64,000 nt of DNA from Paramecium pentaurelia (lineage: Eukaryota > Ciliophora > Oligohymenophorea > Peniculida > Parameciidae). Positions within the stretch are counted from its first letter, which is position 1. Every line of letters starts with the position of its first letter. Shown here piece by piece: positions 58,949 through 64,000 of this stretch. Where the stretch lies: the NCBI GenBank assembly GCA_905183005.1, contig CAJJDO010000093.1:8203-72202 (forward strand). The letters run 5' to 3'. The notes beneath the pieces were generated by a model. It did no database searches. It saw nothing but the letters and a program-made list of their open reading frames with translations, and was not told where the DNA came from. Made by a program: the position numbers and the translations under genes.

Positions 58949-60829
58949 TCATTTTTCGATTGAAACTTCTAAGTTGAATTTTTTATCTATCTATTGTGAT
59001 TTATTAATAGGATTGTTCAAATTAATAGTTTATATTTAATGGGATGATTATATTTGCTCTTCTACAGGATTCTGTTTAATTTATTCTAATTTTTCAACAG
59101 CTCTAATTTCTGATTATGTTTAGGAATTATGAAGATATTACAAGAATTGACTTTCGATATAAGTTCTAAATATACTCTTAATTGTTTATTATGGTTGAGC
59201 AACATTTAAAATTTGTTGAGGGAATAAATTTGAATTACTACTTAATTGATCATGATGATGTAAGGATTTTTCTATGATACTATCTTATAATTTCACAGAA
59301 ATTTTTGGTCTAGGTCTTCTTTTTAATTGTTCTAATTATTCTCTACTCAATAATATCTTCTTGATTAAATCTAAATCTTGTAATTTTTTTAGAATTGTAA
59401 CAATGTCTAGATTCTTTATTATTTTCTTCTTTGCTTTACAAAATTGTTGATGTTAAAATTTTTTAAAACCAAATATTATTAGAAGATTTTAAAAACAAGA
59501 AGATTAATTTTTTGATTCTTTATTTTGTGTGTTTTAATCGATTGAACAAAAACTTGGTAATTTATTAGAAGGAGATTAAATTTCCCTTTCAATTGAAAGT
59601 ATTTAACCTGATGAAGATATTTAGTCTTGTAAATCATCTTCATAACTGTATAGAGATGAGGCAATCTCAAATTTCATTAGATTATCAATTAAAGGTTTAA
59701 GAAATATTCCTACAATCATAGTTAAAATTTATAGGATTCCTCCTATTTTAGCAAGAATAGTTTGGAGTTTAATATAAGTTCTTTTAATATTGGTTTATTT
59801 AAAATCTAATTTAATGTAATGGCAAACCAAATATTAATGATTATAGAATTCAGAAACTTCTCTCCATTCTGATTATTACAAATTTACATCCTAACTATCA
59901 TCTTCCCAAATTAATCCATGATCTGTTTAGGTTTGCATGATTCTATATGAATGTACAATAGTTTTAGATGTACTTAGAGTAAAACTAGTGAATTCATTTG
60001 TGATTATTTATTGATATGGTTGTCTAGATTCAAATTAAGTTAAGAAATCGCTTTTATATACATTATATTATCCTTATTCTAAAACTTAATTAATCTCTTC
60101 TTGAGGAGCACATCCCTAAAAATCAGTTGTGTTGTGACAAGGTTTAAATCTAATTATCAAATATTTATAAGTTTGAGCATTAAACTATCCTTACAACTTC
60201 TTATATATAATTATGATATAATTACAAGTGGATTTTATTATAGATATTCACTGTTAATGCATTAGACTGTGCCGAATCTAATCGTGGAAAAATACTCTTT
60301 CTGTAATTCAGTTCTAAAATGAGACATATTACATGTTTCAATTGGAATATCTTGACAACTAAAAGTTTAACTAAAATACTATACTTTAGTAACACAGTAG
60401 TGTTGCCTGTCTATTCATCTTTAATTCTCTGTCTTATACATTAGCTAATGTTTAGACGATAATATTTATTTATTCCTTATTTTGGTTCAGAAAATTAGCT
60501 AGCAATGGACACAGCTAGTGTGAAATTTTTATTAGTAAGTGAATACTCCTAAAAATCAATAAAAAATATACTTCAGTCTCAACTACTTGAATTTCCGATT
60601 AATAAATGCTAGGCATTTATTTAAGAATCATTGAAACTATCTCAGAATTTAGATAATATAAGGCCAAACAGCCAATTACTAAAGACATTAAAAATCCAAA
60701 ATTTGAAGTATATCTACTCTTATTTAATACTGTAAAGCTTGGTAATTGTCCAAAAATATCAAACTAATGAACTGTTTCGTTTTTTATTGTTATCATAGTA
60801 TTTTAGAGCTTTTTAAATATCTTTGACAT
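58949..60829 (-). CDS. Ciliate-type membrane protein (intact member of the 38.3-kb family)
   Basis: ATG at 60829: MSKIFKKLQNTMITIKNETV, then the family start HQFDIFGQLPSFTVLNKSRY and a first helix (FLMSLVIGCLALYYL). The lumenal part is Cys-containing (CQDIPIETCNMSHFRTELQ). A second helix region reads TILAKIGGILQILTMIVGIF. The cytosolic tail has LDLIKKILLSREQLEQLKRR and a Gln/Asn-rich end (FNLEVSIEK, TGA 58949-58951). Introns of 23 and 26 nt were read near 60550 and 60370. Such two-helix proteins form large families in Paramecium and Tetrahymena; the function is unknown. The topology (N- and C-termini inside) is inferred. Confidence 0.7.
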
Positions 60830-61177
60830 AATTTAATTTGAAATTATATATCATTCGTTGTGTGTAGATATAAAAGACACAAAATAAATAAAAATTCTTA
60901 AATCATTAACAATGATAATTTTTAAGACTTACCATATATTTTTGAAAGAAATTTTGTTTATCAAATTAACAAGTAAAATTATTTTGATACAAATGAATTA
61001 TAATAAATTTATTATCAGATGATGCAATTCGAGTAAGCGATTAATTTTAGAATAATTGTTATGTCATTTTTTGTATATAAATATAAGACAAACTATTGTA
61101 TATCATATTAATCAAAACAGAATTCCTCTATATTTTCAATTAAATAAAAATATATATTTATATATAATATTGTTATA
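60830..61177. other. Spacer between divergent genes
   Basis: 348 bp, AT-rich. Promoters of both flanking genes are expected here; no motif was recognised. Confidence 0.5.
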
Positions 61178-64000
61178 ATGAAAAATAAGTAGCAATAGAG
61201 GCAAGAATATTTGGTTTAAGTATAAGTAATAGAAGTTAGAGATCTTAAAGGTGGAGATAAGACTGGAGCTTGTGATCCTTTTGTTAAGATCTCTGTAGGT
61301 AATTTGCCTCCCTAAGTAACTACAACTAGAAAAGCTGCAAATACTGCTGTATTTAACCAATCATTTACATTCACTGGATTATTAATGAATTCAATAGAAT
61401 TTGAAAGTTTTGAGATAAAAATTGAAGTGTACGATTTAAAACAATTTGGATAAAATTAACTTATTGGTATATACTCAGTTGGAATTTCAACTCTCTATAG
61501 AAATCCTGCTCATGAAATCTTTAATACTTGGTTACCTTTAGTTCATCCTAAACAAGGATTAGAACCATAAGGATTTTTATTGGCATCTGCATATGTTATT
61601 TCACCTACTGATCGTCCACCTGTTCATGATATGAATGAAAACAATGTAGAAGAAGAACCTGATGAATTTGGAGGTGTTCCAGATGATTAATTGAATCCAG
61701 AATAATTATAAGCAAGAATGGAGAGAAAGAATAGAATTGCTGTTGTTTCTAAACCTGAAATTAGAGGAAAATCTTATTAATTAATGGTTAATATTGCAAA
61801 AGCAGAAGATTTAGCATTAATGGGTTATCCTACTCTCGATAGTTTTATATCTGTAAGAGCAGGAGGAACAGCATAAATAACATCTGTAATGAAAAACTAA
61901 TAGAAACCCTAATATTTATCTAGATTGATGTTCCCTTTACATTTTCCTTTTTTTAATGATAAAATAGTTGTAAGAGTTTGGGATAGAAGAACTATGGCAA
62001 CAGATACTTTTATAGCTATGATTCCAGAAGTTCCAACAGAAAACGATTATTTTAATATCAATTTTTTATAGAGTAAAGGAGGAACTATGCCATTTAGATG
62101 GTTCAATTTATATGGAATTCCTTAAGATGAAAGACCAGGTGGATTTCAATAGGCATTTTTGGGTTATAAAAAAAGTATTATTGGTACTGATTTCATGGGT
62201 AGAGTCTTAATGTCAATAAATCTTACATAAAGTGAAAAACCTGAATTAATGGTAGTGCCATTAACAACTTAAAGAGAACCTCCTATTGATAAATATTTAT
62301 TGAGATTTGATACATATGAGATTTAGGAAGCTAAAGATTGTGGAGAGAAGATTGTTGTAAAATTCAAAGTTGGTGGATAAGTCTTTAAATCAAATGAAGC
62401 TTATATAAAGACAGAGAAGAAAAGTAAATATAAGTAGAAGGCTTAGAGTGAAAATAAAGAGATTTAAGGAATTACTTATACTTGGGGTAAATAAATTTAA
62501 ACAAAAGATGAGAAATTGGATTTACCTGCAGATCCACAATAAATTCCAGATTTGATTGTATCGTTACATAATGAAAAAGGGAAAAGAGTTGCATATTTGA
62601 GAATTCCATATTCAGACAAAGATTTAGAAATAAATAGACCAAAATGGTACACATTCAAAAGTGTGAAATAAACAGATAACAATGATATTCCTCACAGTTT
62701 TTTTTTAGTTAATATAATATTTCGAAATGAAAGCACAGTGTTTAAGATTCCTAAAATTATAGTTAAAAGAGATTAATAAGTATATTATCATTTGTATGCA
62801 TAATTTTATGCTGGATATGATTTATGTCCAGATCTGTATTCAGAAGAAGTTGAAGCAACTTTTGTAATGAAAATAGGTGGTCAATATTTAGAATTAGATA
62901 AACCATAATCAGGAAAGAATCCAATATGGAATAAGGCATTTGAGAAAATTGTGAAAATTGATTAAAATCTTGAGTTTGCAAGTAATATTATAATAACATT
63001 TACAAATAAAAAGAAAACTAGTTCATGGTTTAGTAATAATCATATTGGAGATATTTGTATTCCTGCTCTTGTTTGTAAATATGAAGGTGAACCAATCTTT
63101 GCATTTCATCACATAGTTAATCAAGGTTAATCTGCTGGAAGAATTTTAGCAGCATTTAAATTAAAAGAATTAGGAAAGAATAAAGAATCCTTTTAAGAAA
63201 AACCAACTCCTATTATTCCTTAAGAAGGATTCATATAAAAATGGGCTTAATTCCCTGTTTTTGGAGTGAGAAATTTAAAATAGAAAATGAAAGATCCAAA
63301 ATTAATTGTTTAAGTACCAGTTCCATTTAATATGGTTGATCCAAGTGTTGAGAATTCAACTTATTATAATCGTGAGCCTTGTGAAATTATTTAGGCTTAA
63401 AAAGATTTATTAGAAAATGATAAGAGTTGGTTTGGAGGAGGAATATAAGATCCTGTCTTTTTAAAATTAGTAAATTTAAAAGTTTATTTGCCAGAAGATA
63501 TTAAATTCTATCCACAATTAGAAATTTAATTATCTGATTCATTTAATAAAAATGAAAGATATATATGTTCAATTCCTTTGATTGAAGTTGCTTAGACAAG
63601 AGATTAACTTTTAATTGATGAAGCTAGGAATTTTTTTGAATAAGGGAAACATTTTGATGATATATAATTAAATGCAGGTAAAAATGAGGATCTGTAAGAA
63701 GATAATGATAATGTTGTTGTAAATAATGATGCAGCATCATAAAAATAATTAGATTAAAAAGATACTGTTATGCCAAAAGAAACTCAGCCTAAAGAAACAG
63801 TTAAATAAAGTGTTGCACCTGAAAAAATGAGTTAATAAAAGTAGAGTAATTAATCTGGTAAATCACAAAAATATTCAACAATGTCAAAATTAAATGTAAT
63901 GGCAGAAAGACCAGATTTAAAAATAAAATCTAATTTAAAGAATAAGGGAATTTAGAATGTTGAAGTTACTGAAATGACACATCTTACTTTAGAATTAGAT
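61178..64000 (+). CDS. Multi-C2-domain (ferlin-like) protein, 3' end outside window
   Basis: C2 domains bind membranes in a Ca2+-dependent way; ferlins drive vesicle fusion, which in Paramecium would fit trichocyst or other exocytosis (inference). One open frame of 941 codons without introns. The first C2 (about residues 10-125) has VIEVRDLKGGDKTGACDPFV, with Asp residues at the Ca2+ loops, and IEVYDLKQFGQNQLIG. The second starts at about 195 (QLMVNIAKAEDLALMGYPTL), with RVWDRRTMATDTFIA. A third is near 540-640 (FAGYDLCPDLYSEEVEATFV, NPIWNKAF). The tail after about 860 is Gln/Lys-rich and low complexity. No membrane helix appears before the window ends, so the ferlin C-terminus cannot be checked. 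Confidence 0.82.

Overview
The window is macronuclear DNA of a ciliate, most likely a Paramecium. TAA and TAG occur throughout conserved proteins where Gln is expected, and TGA is the only stop. Most introns are about 17-31 nt (GT...AG). DNA is very AT-rich, sense strands are A-rich, and genes sit tens to hundreds of bases apart on both strands. Ordinary ORF tools see only shards of these genes, so exons were read by hand with TAA/TAG = Gln. No tRNA, rRNA, CRISPR, transposon or telomeric repeat was seen.

1-21.8 kb: TLDc protein (minus); Neo1/ATP9-type flippase; coiled-coil protein; C2H2 zinc-finger protein; decayed Aurora-like kinase; Golgi pH regulator/GTG membrane protein; probable myristoylated pseudokinase; small Gln-rich protein; V-ATPase subunit D; active Ser/Thr kinase with a PH-like N-terminus; MCM8-like helicase; TEX47/BLUF-like protein; single-pass membrane protein.

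21.8-33.1 kb: a TLDc array. Proteins combine two B-box-like Cys/His motifs, a long coiled coil and a TLDc domain. They are interleaved with an unidentified ORF carrying an in-frame TGA and an MKT1-like gene. Blocks of 2.6 and 1.8 kb repeat almost perfectly, and single-N gaps at 25207 and 29598 fall at repeat joins. The first 0.85 kb of the window is an inverted relative of 25.2-26.05 kb. This is either a very young amplification or an assembly conflict.

33.5-50.2 kb: CBM20 protein, kinesin, acyl-CoA dehydrogenase, a TGA-interrupted pseudogene of a ciliate membrane family (an intact member lies at 58.9-60.8 kb), ADF/cofilin, a myristoylated pseudokinase, ribosomal protein uL23, a Gln-rich protein, an SCP2 gene with two frameshifts, a TPR protein, a USP25/28-like deubiquitinase and a LFG/Bax-inhibitor-like protein.

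50.2-64 kb: LRR protein, three tandem arylamine N-acetyltransferases with intact Cys-His-Asp triads, a DM10-repeat (EFHC/Rib72-type) axonemal protein, the intact membrane-family gene, and a large multi-C2 (ferlin-like) protein that runs off the window. There is no operon structure. Ciliary/cytoskeletal genes (DM10, kinesin, TPR, cofilin) and membrane-trafficking genes (flippase, GPHR, V-ATPase, C2, TLDc) are frequent. The main novelty candidates are the B-box/TLDc array and the cluster of degenerate kinases.
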